Positions 1-7,025 of a stretch of DNA of 64,000 nt are shown piece after piece; within the stretch, counting starts at the first letter, position 1, and every line of letters begins with the position of its first letter. The notes beneath the pieces are model-generated. The model did no database searches and had not been told where the DNA came from. It was given only the letters and a program-made list of their open reading frames with translations. The stretch comes from DATFYM01 sp035315065. Lineage in GTDB: Bacteria; Acidobacteriota; Terriglobia; UBA7540. Both the position numbers and the translations under genes were made by a program. The stretch spans positions 3,837 to 67,836 of the forward strand of contig DATFYM010000168.1 in NCBI GenBank assembly GCA_035315065.1, read 5' to 3'.

Positions 1-74
1 GATTCGCAGTTTCCAAGGAAGACCTGGCGGCGATGGTGCGCGAGGCGTTGACAGAGCAGTTCAAAAGCAGTTGA
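1..74 (+). CDS. 3' end of an unidentified BMC-operon gene (partial)
   Basis: Only the last 23 codons are inside the window, read in the frame starting at base 3 and ending at TGA 72-74. The tail KEDLAAMVREALTEQFK is a short amphipathic helix, with hydrophobic residues L, A, M, V, A, L and F spaced on one face. Such helices at enzyme termini are the known encapsulation peptides that bind BMC shell proteins. The next four genes encode shell proteins, so this is probably a cargo enzyme (for example an aldehyde dehydrogenase or PduL-type phosphotransacylase). The enzyme itself cannot be identified here. Its stop codon already lies in a hairpin arm. Confidence 0.6.
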   Translation, partial: FAVSKEDLAAMVREALTEQFKSS

Positions 75-159
75 CAGTCAGCAGTTCGCAGTCAACAGTG
101 AAAAGGGCGCCGGCCGGCAGTCGTTTTGACTGTCAACTGTCGACTGTCGACTGCAGACT
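67..159. repeat. Word-iterated hairpin 1 (CAGTTGACAGT word)
   Basis: The left arm at 67-100 iterates words like GCAGTTGACAGT. The right arm at 129-157 iterates the reverse complement (ACTGTCAACTGTCGACTG). The loop is GC-rich. The left arm includes the stop of the upstream gene, and the right arm ends about 20 bases before the next start codon, which keeps a clear GGAGGG ribosome site. Confidence 0.8.
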
Positions 160-177
160 TTCTTCCCGGAGGGTCTC

Positions 178-462
178 ATGGGTGAAGCGCTGGGTATGAT
201 CGAGACGCGGGGCCTGGTGGCCATGATCGAGGCGTCCGATGCGATGGTGAAGGCGGCCAAAGTGACGTTGGTGGGCTGGGAAAAAATCGGTTCCGGCTAC
301 GTCACGGCGTTGGTGCGCGGCGATGTCGCGGCCGTGAAAGCAGCGACCGACGCTGGGGCAGCGGCGGCGCGGCGCGTGGGCGAGTTGATCGCCGTGCACG
401 TGATCCCGCGCCCGCATTCCAATCTCGAAAGCGTGCTGCCGATTGGCAAGGCGTCTGAGTAG
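178..462 (+). CDS. BMC-H hexameric microcompartment shell protein (PduA/CcmK-like)
   Basis: A 94-residue single BMC domain (Pfam 00936), the normal length for a shell hexamer subunit. It opens MGEALGMIETRGLVAMIEAS, has the central pore-region segment KIGSGYVTALVRGDVAAVKAA, and ends with the AVHVIPRPHSNLESVLP type strand/helix, all close to PduA. Hexamers of this family tile the facets of a protein-bounded organelle and pass small metabolites through the central pore. The start is set by GGAGGG at 168-173. It lies between a probable cargo enzyme and three vertex genes on the same strand, so one BMC operon is likely. The substrate of the compartment cannot be told from this fragment. Confidence 0.95.
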   Translation: MGEALGMIETRGLVAMIEASDAMVKAAKVTLVGWEKIGSGYVTALVRGDVAAVKAATDAGAAAARRVGELIAVHVIPRPHSNLESVLPIGKASE

Positions 463-582
463 CAGTGACCAGTGGCGAGTGACAAGTGACGAGCGAAAGA
501 TGGCTCGGCGCTCGCCGGGTCTACTAGGACTCATGCTCATCACCTGTCACTTGTCACTCGTCACTTAGCACTTGTCACTGGT
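463..582. repeat. Word-iterated hairpin 2 (GTGACAAGT word)
   Basis: The left arm 463-495 repeats CAGTGACCAGT / GAGTGACAAGTGACGAG. The right arm 544-581 repeats CTGTCACTTGTCACTCGTCACT. It begins right after the BMC-H stop and ends seven bases before the next ATG, leaving no Shine-Dalgarno sequence. Confidence 0.8.
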
Positions 583-588
583 TTTCCT

Positions 589-882
589 ATGCAACTTGCC
601 AAAGTGGTCGGCACGGTGGTCGCAACCCGAAAAGACACTCGGCTCGAAGGCAAGAAGCTTCTGGTCGTCACGCCCCTCACTCCTGAGGAAGTGGAAGGGG
701 GCGCGAGCCCGGCGAAGACGGCCAAAGCCACCTACCTTGTCGCTGTCGACACGGTGGACGCCGGCTTTCGCGAAACCGTGATCCTTGTCACCGGCAGTTC
801 CGCGCGCATGGCCGCCACGTGCAAGGACTGTCCGGTGGATACCGCCATCGTGGGCATCGTGGATACGGTGACTTTGAAATGA
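589..882 (+). CDS. BMC-P pentameric vertex protein (EutN/CcmL family), copy 1
   Basis: A 97-residue EutN/CcmL-family (Pfam 03319) protein. It has the standard opening MQLAKVVGTVVATRKD, a KLLVV strand, then VAVDTVDAGFRETVILVTGSSAR, and ends with DTAIVGIVDTVTL. Pentamers of this fold cap the vertices of BMC shells. It is the first of three consecutive paralogues, each a single domain, so the shell probably has several vertex types. No ribosome site is visible: the ATG is seven bases from the right arm of a hairpin. A short insertion (EEVEGGASPAKTAKA) separates it from the other two copies. Confidence 0.93.
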   Translation: MQLAKVVGTVVATRKDTRLEGKKLLVVTPLTPEEVEGGASPAKTAKATYLVAVDTVDAGFRETVILVTGSSARMAATCKDCPVDTAIVGIVDTVTLK

Positions 883-1036
883 TGAAGGATGAATGCTGAA
901 GCGAGCAGTGGCTAGTGGTTAGTGACGAGTGGCTAGTGAAAAGCCACGCAATTGAGATTCTTCTCGCTAGCCACTAGCCACTAACCACTGGTCACTTGAC
1001 CTTGTTCAGCATTCATAATTCAGCATTCAGCATTCG
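881..1036. repeat. Nested word-iterated hairpin 3
   Basis: The outer arms are 881-900 (GATGAAGGATGAATGCTGAA) and 1004-1036 (TTCAGCATTCATAATTCAGC and on). The inner arms are 905-940 (GTGGCTAGTGGTTAGTGACG) and 965-997 (CTAGCCACTAGCCACTAACC). Two different words are nested inside one another between two vertex genes. Confidence 0.8.
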
Positions 1037-1040
1037 ATCT

Positions 1041-1310
1041 ATGTTCCTCGCCCGCATCGTCGGCAATGTTGTCGCTACCATGAAGGACCCCCACCTGGTG
1101 GGCAAAAAGATCCTCGTCATCCAGCCAATCAACAAGGCGGGAAAGGACGAGGGCGCCAAGATGCTGGCCCTTGACAGCGTAGGCGCCGGCGCGGGGGAAA
1201 CGGTTTACTGCTGCCGCGGTCGCGAGGCCAGTTTTCCCTGGTATCCGGAAGAGGTGCCCACGGAGACGACCATCGTGGCGATTGTGGACGAGGTGAATTG
1301 TGAATTGTGA
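1041..1310 (+). CDS. BMC-P pentameric vertex protein (EutN/CcmL family), copy 2
   Basis: An 89-residue EutN/CcmL-family protein starting MFLARIVGNVVATMKDPHL, with KKILVIQPI, ALDSVGAGAGETVYCCRGREA and a final TTIVAIVDEV strand. The start at 1041 is the only one that gives the family N-terminus; the longer frame from 996 reads through hairpin sequence. There is no Shine-Dalgarno site before it. The last residues (NCEL) and the stop are encoded by the GAATTGTGAATTGTGA words of the next repeat. As a vertex pentamer it would close the BMC shell together with its two neighbours. Confidence 0.92.
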   Translation: MFLARIVGNVVATMKDPHLVGKKILVIQPINKAGKDEGAKMLALDSVGAGAGETVYCCRGREASFPWYPEEVPTETTIVAIVDEVNCEL

Positions 1311-1415
1311 TGGTGGATTGAATCATTGAGCCATTGAATCATTGAACCATTGGAAGAAACCTCCCAATGGATCAATGGCCCAATGATTCAATGACGCAAT
1401 GGCTCAATTCTTTGG
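1300..1415. repeat. Word-iterated hairpin 4 (TTGAATCA/CCATTG word)
   Basis: The left arm 1316-1353 iterates TTGAATCATTGAGCCATTG. The right arm 1364-1410 iterates CCAATGGATCAATGGCCCAA. The short GAATTGTG repeats just before it contain the stop of the second vertex gene. Confidence 0.8.
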
Positions 1416-1423
1416 TGCTTACC

Positions 1424-1696
1424 ATGCTGATTGGCCGCGTCGTCGGCGATATCGTTGCCACCCAAAAGGCTCCCAGCCACGAAGGGCGCAAGATCCTCAT
1501 GGTTCAGCCGCTCAACCTTGACGGCACGGACCGCGGCGACGTGCTCCTGGCGCTGGACGCGGTGGACGCCGGCGTCGGTGATCGCGTGCTCGTGGTCACA
1601 GAGGGTTGGAGCGCCATGACTGCCGTCGGGCGGCCGCATTCGCCCATCGACATGGCGGTGGTCGGCGTCGTCGATGTCGTCACAGTGACGGGTTGA
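1424..1696 (+). CDS. BMC-P pentameric vertex protein (EutN/CcmL family), copy 3
   Basis: A 90-residue EutN/CcmL-family protein starting MLIGRVVGDIVATQKAPSHE, with RKILMVQPLNLDG, ALDAVDAGVGDRVLVVTEG and a C-terminal IDMAVVGVVDVVTV strand. The start at 1424 fits the family N-terminus; the longer frame from 1367 is hairpin-derived. It is the third vertex paralogue in a row and ends the recognisable BMC operon. Three BMC-P genes per locus are known from planctomycete/verrucomicrobial-type BMCs and related acidobacterial ones, so the operon type is suggested but not proven. Confidence 0.93.
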   Translation: MLIGRVVGDIVATQKAPSHEGRKILMVQPLNLDGTDRGDVLLALDAVDAGVGDRVLVVTEGWSAMTAVGRPHSPIDMAVVGVVDVVTVTG

Positions 1697-1726
1697 GTCA
1701 CACGGCGCCGGGCTCGCCGATTTTCG

Positions 1727-1822
1727 ATGTTCGAAACTCGAAACTGGAAACTCGAAACTCGCCAAGACGCGCCTCAGTCTCGCCACCGAGCGAGTTTCGA
1801 ATTTCGAATTTCGAGTTTCCGA
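1727..1822. repeat. Word-iterated hairpin 5 (TTCGAAACTCG word)
   Basis: The left arm 1730-1763 repeats TTCGAAACTCGAAACTGG. The right arm 1789-1820 repeats GCGAGTTTCGAATTTCGAAT. The same word is used by the element after panC at 21231-21356. Confidence 0.75.
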
Positions 1823-1843
1823 CCCTTCAATCAGCAATCGGCA

Positions 1844-3652
1844 ATGAAAGTTCTCGCGCTCTTCTGCTATGTTGGAATTATGTCTACAACTTCCCTGACA
1901 GCCGCCGAAATGCCCGTGAATCCTCCCACCGTTGACGAGGCCCAAGCCTTCATGGACGCTGCCGAGGCCAAGCTGCTGACTCTGTCGGTCGAGGCAAGCC
2001 GCGCCGACTGGGTGCAGGCGACCTACATCACCGACGACACCGAGATCCTGGCGGCCAAGGCCGACGAGCATTTGATCTCTGCCACCGTCGATCTCGTAAA
2101 GCGGTCGGCGCGCTTCGAGCATCTCGATCTGCCGCCGGAGTTGGCGCGCAAGTTCAAACTGTTGAAGCTTTCATTGACCATCGCCACGCCATCGGACCCG
2201 CAAGAAAGCGAAGAACTCACGCGCATCGTTGCGTCCATGCAGAGCGCTTACGGCAAGGGCAAGTGGTGCCCGCCGGGGCAGTCGAAGTGCCTCGACCTGG
2301 AGGACCTCACGCGCCTCATGGCCGAGAGTCGCGACCCCCACCAGCTTCGCGACGCCTGGGTGGGCTGGCACTCCATTTCGCGTCCCATGCGCAAGGACTT
2401 TGTTCGCTACGTGGAGTTGGCCAACAAGGGCGCGCGCGAACTGGGCTTTGCCGACAACGGCGCCATGTGGCGATCGAAGTACGACATGCCCCCGGGCGAT
2501 TTTGCCCGCGAATTGGACCGCCTCTGGGACCAGGTGCGCCCGCTCTACCTTCAGCTTCACGCTTACGTCCGCAACAAACTGCGCGAGAAATACGGCCCCG
2601 ACGTGGTCCCTGCCAGCGGCCCCATCCCCGCTGATCTGCTCGGCAACATGTGGGCGCAGGCTTGGGACAACATCTATTCGCTCGTCGCGCCGCTCGACGC
2701 TGACCCTGGGTACGATGTCACCCGGATTCTCAAGAGCCGCAACACCGAGCCCTTGCAGATGGTCCGTCACGGCGAAAGCTTCTTCAAGTCGCTGGGGTTC
2801 GATCCGCTGCCGGCAACCTTCTGGACGCGCTCGCTCTTCGTCAAGCCTCGTGACCGCGAGGTGGTGTGCCACGCCAGCGCCTGGGACGTTGACAGCGTCG
2901 ACGACTTGCGCCTGAAAATGTGCATCGACATCACCGGCGAGGACTTCATTACCGTCCACCACGAGCTGGGTCACAATTTCTACCAGCGCGCCTACAACAC
3001 GCAGCCCTTTCTCTTCCGTGACAGCGCCAACGACGGTTTCCATGAGGCCATCGGCGATACCATCGCGCTCTCGGTGACGCCGGAGTACTTGGTCAAGATC
3101 GGCCTGCTCGACCGGGCGCCCGATCCCTCCAAGGACATCGGCCTTCTTCTGCACAAGGCCCTCGATAAAACTGCCTTCCTTCCCTTTGGGCTTCTCATCG
3201 ACCAGTGGCGCTGGAAGGTCTTTTCCGGCGAAATTACCCCCGACAAGTACAACGAGACATGGTGGCAGCTTCGCTTGAAGTACCAGGGAGTGTCGCCGCC
3301 GGCGGTGCGCAGCGAGGACGACTTCGATCCCGGGGCCAAGTACCACGTTGCCGCCAACGTCCCCTACATGCGTTACTTCCTGGCCGACATCCTCCAGTTT
3401 CAATTTCATCGGGCGCTCGCTCAAATCGCGGGGTGTACTCTGCCGCTCAATCGGTGTTCGATCTACGACAACAAGGAGGCGGGTAAGCGGTTGAACGTCA
3501 TGCTGGCGATGGGAGTGAGCCGACCGTGGCCCGACGCCCTCGAAGCTCTCACCGGGCAGCGCGAGATGGACGCCACCGCCATTCGCGATTACTTCGCGCC
3601 GCTGGAAAAGTGGCTGGAAGAGCAGAATAAGGGAAAGCCGGTCGGTTGGTGA
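1844..3652 (+). CDS. Exported M2-family metallopeptidase (peptidyl-dipeptidase A / ACE-like)
   Basis: 603 residues, single-domain ACE size. The zinc site is HELGH at residues 373-377, with the third ligand E401 in FHEAIGD exactly 24 residues after the second His, as in ACE (H383, H387, E411). The N-terminus from 1844 is signal-peptide-like (MKVLALFCYVGIMSTTSLTAAE), so the enzyme probably acts outside the cytoplasm and removes C-terminal dipeptides. An in-frame ATG at 1727 would add 39 residues translated from hairpin 5 and is rejected. No strong ribosome site is seen. It follows the BMC operon on the same strand but has no evident functional tie to it. Confidence 0.9.
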   Translation: MKVLALFCYVGIMSTTSLTAAEMPVNPPTVDEAQAFMDAAEAKLLTLSVEASRADWVQATYITDDTEILAAKADEHLISATVDLVKRSARFEHLDLPPELARKFKLLKLSLTIATPSDPQESEELTRIVASMQSAYGKGKWCPPGQSKCLDLEDLTRLMAESRDPHQLRDAWVGWHSISRPMRKDFVRYVELANKGARELGFADNGAMWRSKYDMPPGDFARELDRLWDQVRPLYLQLHAYVRNKLREKYGPDVVPASGPIPADLLGNMWAQAWDNIYSLVAPLDADPGYDVTRILKSRNTEPLQMVRHGESFFKSLGFDPLPATFWTRSLFVKPRDREVVCHASAWDVDSVDDLRLKMCIDITGEDFITVHHELGHNFYQRAYNTQPFLFRDSANDGFHEAIGDTIALSVTPEYLVKIGLLDRAPDPSKDIGLLLHKALDKTAFLPFGLLIDQWRWKVFSGEITPDKYNETWWQLRLKYQGVSPPAVRSEDDFDPGAKYHVAANVPYMRYFLADILQFQFHRALAQIAGCTLPLNRCSIYDNKEAGKRLNVMLAMGVSRPWPDALEALTGQREMDATAIRDYFAPLEKWLEEQNKGKPVGW

Positions 3653-3800
3653 TTCTAGCCAGCAATAGTCAGTTGGCTCAGGTCAAAAGGACAGTCCAAG
3701 GATGGGTAATCCAGGTGGCGCACCACATGCTGCGGGCCGGCGACTTGGGCTGGCTGGACGAACACAGTCACCCGAACGAGCCCACCGGAGGTAATCGCCG

Positions 3801-4862
3801 GTGATGACCCTCCGGCAGTTCGCGTCGGGAGTCGAAGCCGTTCCCGCGACAACTTCCTGGTACCTGGCCGATCTCGGTGAGGCGCGAGGCAAGCAGGAGC
3901 TTTTCACCCGACAGTCTCCCCAGACGCTGAGGGCGCTGCGGGAGCACGCCTTGATTGAGAGCGCGGTCTCCTCCAACCGGATTGAAGGCGTTGGCATCGA
4001 CCAGAAGCGTGTCGCCACGATCGTCTTGGGCAGATCACCCCTGCGAGACCGCAACGAAGAGGAAGTCCGAGGGTATCGCGATGCGCTGAAGCGAATCCAC
4101 GGGCTGGGAGCCAAACTGCCGGTATCCGAGCGCACGATCCGCGATCTGCACCGGTTGAGCCGTGGCGGAGTGGGCGACGCCGGCCGATACAAGCAGAAGG
4201 ACTCGGACATCATTGAGAAGCTGCCGGACGGCCGCGTTCGAATCCGCTTCGAGACAGTCTCGGCGGCGCAGACACCTGCTTGTATGAAGGAGACCCTGCG
4301 GCTTTGGAATGAACAGTTGACTACGCGGCTGGTCCACCCGCTTATCCTTTTGGCTGCCATCAATCTTGATTTCCTCTGCATTCATCCATTCCGCGACGGC
4401 AACGGGCGTGTGTCACGACTGTTGCTTCTCCTGCAATGTTACCACTCGGGCTTCGAGATTGGGCGCTATGTGAGCCTGGAACGGGTGATCGAAGAAAACA
4501 AGGAACGCTATTACGAGACGCTGGGGGAGAGTTCCCAGAATTGGCACCAGGGAACGCACGACCCTTGGCCGTACGTCAACTATGTTCTGTTCGTTCTCAA
4601 GACCGCGTACCGCGAACTCGAACAACGTGCTGGGCAGGTGAAGAGTCCCCGTGGCGCCAAGACCGCCCTGGTTGAAGCAGCCATCGACGCGTATGCCGGC
4701 GACTTCAGCCTCAGCCAATTGGAACAGGCTTGCCCAGGCGTCAGCCGGGACATGATACGTCGGGTGCTGCGGGATCTTCAGAAGGCGAAGAAGGCCGTCT
4801 GCTTGGGACGTGGTCCGGGCGCGAGGTGGCGGAAAGAAGGTATTACCCTTAAAAGAGGGTAA
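3801..4862 (+). CDS. Fic-domain protein (probable AMP-transferase), class II autoinhibited
   Basis: 353 residues. The Fic catalytic motif HPFRDGNGRVSR is complete at 195-206, with the His that activates the target hydroxyl and the GNGR anion hole. An inhibitory helix motif (S/T)xxxE(G/N) occurs as SNRIEG at 58-63, upstream of the Fic core, which is the class II layout. The C-terminal third looks like a winged-helix unit (LSQLEQACPGVSRDMIRRVL), common in Fic proteins of this architecture. GGAGG at 3787-3791 serves GTG 3801 or ATG 3804. Fic enzymes usually AMPylate proteins; the target here is unknown. It stands alone between the M2 peptidase and ruvC. Confidence 0.92.
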   Translation: MMTLRQFASGVEAVPATTSWYLADLGEARGKQELFTRQSPQTLRALREHALIESAVSSNRIEGVGIDQKRVATIVLGRSPLRDRNEEEVRGYRDALKRIHGLGAKLPVSERTIRDLHRLSRGGVGDAGRYKQKDSDIIEKLPDGRVRIRFETVSAAQTPACMKETLRLWNEQLTTRLVHPLILLAAINLDFLCIHPFRDGNGRVSRLLLLLQCYHSGFEIGRYVSLERVIEENKERYYETLGESSQNWHQGTHDPWPYVNYVLFVLKTAYRELEQRAGQVKSPRGAKTALVEAAIDAYAGDFSLSQLEQACPGVSRDMIRRVLRDLQKAKKAVCLGRGPGARWRKEGITLKRG

Positions 4863-4992
4863 TAGAGAGGGTACTCTCAGGCGTGCTGACCATTAAAGGG
4901 TCGCAGCCCTGCCCCCCATTGCGGGAGGGCTCGCTTTACCCTTCACACTTTACCCTTCTCTCTGCGCTCTCTTTCTGTATACAATCTCTCGA

Positions 4993-5526
4993 ATGGCAGC
5001 CGCTCGAAACGCCCCTACGCGCGTGATTGGAATCGACCCCGGGCTTGCCGCGACCGGTTACGGCGTGATCGAGTTTCGTGCCGATAAAGCGAGTGTGGTG
5101 GAAGCGGGGGTCATCCGCTGCGGCCGGGCGCAGCCGGCTAACCTGCCGAAGCGGCTGAGAGCGCTCTTTGACGAGCTGCGCCTGGTGATCGATGAGTTTC
5201 GGCCCGAGACGATGTGCCTGGAGGAGGTCTACAGCCACACGGACTACCCCCGAACCTCAATCCTGATGGGCCACGCGCGCGGCGTCATCTGCCTGGCGGC
5301 GCAGTTGGCCGGCATTCCAGTGGTGAGCATTTCCGCCAAGCGCATCAAGCAGTCGGTCACCGGCAACGGCAACGCCAGCAAGATGCAGGTGCAGCGCACG
5401 GTGCAGCAGTACTTCTCGCTCGACCGCGTTCCGCACCCGCCCGATGTGGCCGACGCGCTGGCGGCAGCGCTGTGCTTTCTAAACTCGTTGCGGGCGCGAA
5501 AAGCACGAATGGTGAATAGTGAATAG
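4993..5526 (+). CDS. ruvC: Crossover junction endodeoxyribonuclease RuvC
   Basis: 177 residues. The acidic catalytic residues of the RNase H-like fold are in place: D15 in VIGIDPG, E77 in CLEEVY, and D151/D154 in HPPDVADALA. RuvC resolves Holliday junctions by symmetrical nicking as part of the RuvABC complex. ruvA and ruvB follow on the same strand. The last residues (ARMVNSE) and the stop are encoded by the GTGAATAGT words of a downstream hairpin, so the C-terminus appears to have been captured from the repeat. A TATACAAT box at 4977-4984 lies directly upstream, without an obvious -35 partner. Confidence 0.97.
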   Translation: MAAARNAPTRVIGIDPGLAATGYGVIEFRADKASVVEAGVIRCGRAQPANLPKRLRALFDELRLVIDEFRPETMCLEEVYSHTDYPRTSILMGHARGVICLAAQLAGIPVVSISAKRIKQSVTGNGNASKMQVQRTVQQYFSLDRVPHPPDVADALAAALCFLNSLRARKARMVNSE

Positions 5527-5610
5527 TGAATGGTGAATAGTGAAGAACGCGCCGGCAAGCTCCTTGCTCTTCTTATGATTCACGATTCACAATTCACTAT
5601 TCACAATTCC
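5507..5610. repeat. Word-iterated hairpin 6 between ruvC and ruvA (GTGAATAGT word)
   Basis: The left arm 5507-5544 repeats GAATGGTGAATAGTGAATAG. The right arm 5576-5610 repeats GATTCACGATTCACAATTCA. The ruvC stop codon (5524-5526) is inside the left arm. The ruvA GTG starts 15 bases after the right arm, with GGGGAG between. Confidence 0.85.
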
Positions 5611-5624
5611 TGGGGAGTACGGCT

Positions 5625-6284
5625 GTGATTTCCGAAATTACCGGCGAGGTGCTTTACGACCGCATCGGGCGCAACACACTTTTGGTGCGTGTGAACTCGC
5701 TCACCTACGAAGTGTTTGTGCCGTCGGGCATCGCCTCGCGGCTGCGCCATACGGCGGAAGGGGAACGCCGCAATCCGCTCACCGTCTACACTATTTACTA
5801 CATCGACGGCGGGTTGGGCGGCGGCCACTTGACGCCCAAGCTGGTCGGCTTCCTGGACCCCATCGACCGCGAGTTCTTCGAGGCCTTCACCACCGTGCCG
5901 GGCGTCGGCTTTATGAAGGCGCTCAAGTGCCTGGTGCGGCCGATCAACGAAATTGCGCGCGCCATCGAGCGCGGCGATGCGGCCTTCCTGAAGGAATTGC
6001 CGTACATCGGACCCAAGATCGCCGAGCGTATCGTCACCGAGCTGCGCGGCAAGATGGCCAAATTCGCGCTCGCACCCGCCGAGGCGCCGCTTACGGTGGA
6101 GGAAGAGGGCTCGGCGGAATTGAAGACCGAAGCCCTCCAGGTGCTTGAACAGCTCGAATACTCGCACGCCGAGGCGCACCGCATGGTGGCGGACGTATTT
6201 GGGCGATACAAAAACATCAAGAGCATCGAAGAGTTCTTGCGCCGCGTTTTTGAGCAGAAGCAGGATGCGTCGCCATCAGGCTAA
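5625..6284 (+). CDS. ruvA: Holliday junction branch migration protein RuvA (divergent)
   Basis: 219 residues with the RuvA layout: N-terminal OB-like strands (MISEITGEVLYDRIGRN, YEVFVP), two helix-hairpin-helix segments (VPGVGFMKALKCLV and LPYIGPKIAERIVTEL) and a C-terminal three-helix domain near 165-212 that would contact RuvB. It binds the four-way junction and loads RuvB. It is longer and more divergent than usual: a linker with IDGGLGGGHLTPKLVG sits between strands, and the first hairpin reads GVGFMK where GVGPKL is typical. GTG start with GGGGAG at 5612-5617. Its position between ruvC and ruvB supports the call. Confidence 0.88.
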   Translation: MISEITGEVLYDRIGRNTLLVRVNSLTYEVFVPSGIASRLRHTAEGERRNPLTVYTIYYIDGGLGGGHLTPKLVGFLDPIDREFFEAFTTVPGVGFMKALKCLVRPINEIARAIERGDAAFLKELPYIGPKIAERIVTELRGKMAKFALAPAEAPLTVEEEGSAELKTEALQVLEQLEYSHAEAHRMVADVFGRYKNIKSIEEFLRRVFEQKQDASPSG

Positions 6285-6334
6285 AAGGATGAAGAGTAAA
6301 GGGTAAAGGGTAAAGAACGAAACCCACATCGGGA
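6283..6334. repeat. Single arm of TAAAGGG-word repeat after ruvA
   Basis: Contains AAAGGATGAAGAGTAAAGGG and further TAAAGGG copies just past the ruvA stop. No matching complementary arm was found before the next gene, so this looks like a half element. Confidence 0.55.
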
Positions 6335-6401
6335 TGTTGTAAACCTGCACGGGCAGACGAGTTGGTCGTAAGCGTCTTTTGTTTGGAAAAGGAGGTCACC
6401 T

Positions 6402-6695
6402 GTGAACATTACCCTCAGCCCAGACGTCGAGAAGCGCATTGAAGAGCTGGTGCAACGGGGAGCCTACTCGAGTGCCGATGCCGTGGTTCACGAGGCGCTA
6501 GGTTCCTTCCTGGACATCGAGAGCGAAGAGGACTGGGACGCTGTCCGTCGGCGGCTCGCGACCTCGGAAGCGGAAATCGATCGCGGAGAATTTGAGGAGT
6601 ACGACGCGGAACGCGTTCACGACCTTGCGAAGCGTGTTCACGCGCGCGGGAAGAAGAGGCTGGCCGAACTTCGCAAGACGAGCCCGAACCGATGA
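6402..6695 (+). CDS. ParD-type ribbon-helix-helix antitoxin
   Basis: 97 residues. The N-terminus (MNITLSPDVEKRIEELVQRG) followed by YSSADAVVHEALGSFLDIE is the usual ParD/CopG ribbon-helix-helix DNA-binding unit; the charged C-terminal half would wrap the toxin. GTG start with an excellent AAGGAGG at 6390-6396. It overlaps the toxin gene by four bases, the classic coupled arrangement. As a type II antitoxin it would neutralise the toxin and repress the pair. The pair interrupts the ruvA-ruvB order. Confidence 0.85.
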   Translation: MNITLSPDVEKRIEELVQRGAYSSADAVVHEALGSFLDIESEEDWDAVRRRLATSEAEIDRGEFEEYDAERVHDLAKRVHARGKKRLAELRKTSPNR

Positions 6696-6988
6696 GCAAA
6701 GTTCGGATTGCTCGCAGTGCGGTTACCGACCTTGATGAGATTTGGCTCTACATTGCTCAGAGACAGAGTATTGAAGCCGCCGAGCGCGCAGTCGACCTCC
6801 TTACCAGCAAATTCTCCCTGCTTGCCGCTTGCCCTGGCATCGGCCGCCGGCGTCCTGAGTTGGGGCCGGAGATTCGGAGCTTTCCCGTACACAACTACCG
6901 AATCTATTACCGGCAGGAGAAGCGCGGCATCGTGCGGATTCTCTACGTGCGCCATGCCAAACGCGAGGAATCAAGAATGTTCGGATAG
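6692..6988 (+). CDS. RelE/ParE-superfamily toxin
   Basis: 98 residues, the usual toxin length. It matches ParE-like architecture: VRIARSAVTDLDEIWLYIA, then GIGRRRPELGPEIRSFPV and the C-terminal strand pattern YRIYYRQEKRGIVRILYVRH. ParE toxins poison gyrase, while RelE relatives cut mRNA on the ribosome; the sequence places it nearer ParE. Its start overlaps the antitoxin stop (ATGA type). It lies only 37 bases ahead of ruvB. Confidence 0.88.
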   Translation: MSKVRIARSAVTDLDEIWLYIAQRQSIEAAERAVDLLTSKFSLLAACPGIGRRRPELGPEIRSFPVHNYRIYYRQEKRGIVRILYVRHAKREESRMFG

Positions 6989-7025
6989 CCGGAACGGAAA
7001 ATGCTGACCGCGGTATGATAGCCGT

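Noticed and set aside
2171..3424. Long antisense open frame over the M2 peptidase gene (417 codons)
   Set aside because: It mirrors the GC-rich codon pattern of the real gene, which has intact zinc motifs; the antisense product has no family features.
4905..4935. GC-rich hairpin before ruvC as a terminator
   Set aside because: The stem (AGCCCT/AGGGCT with bulges) is weak and has no T run.
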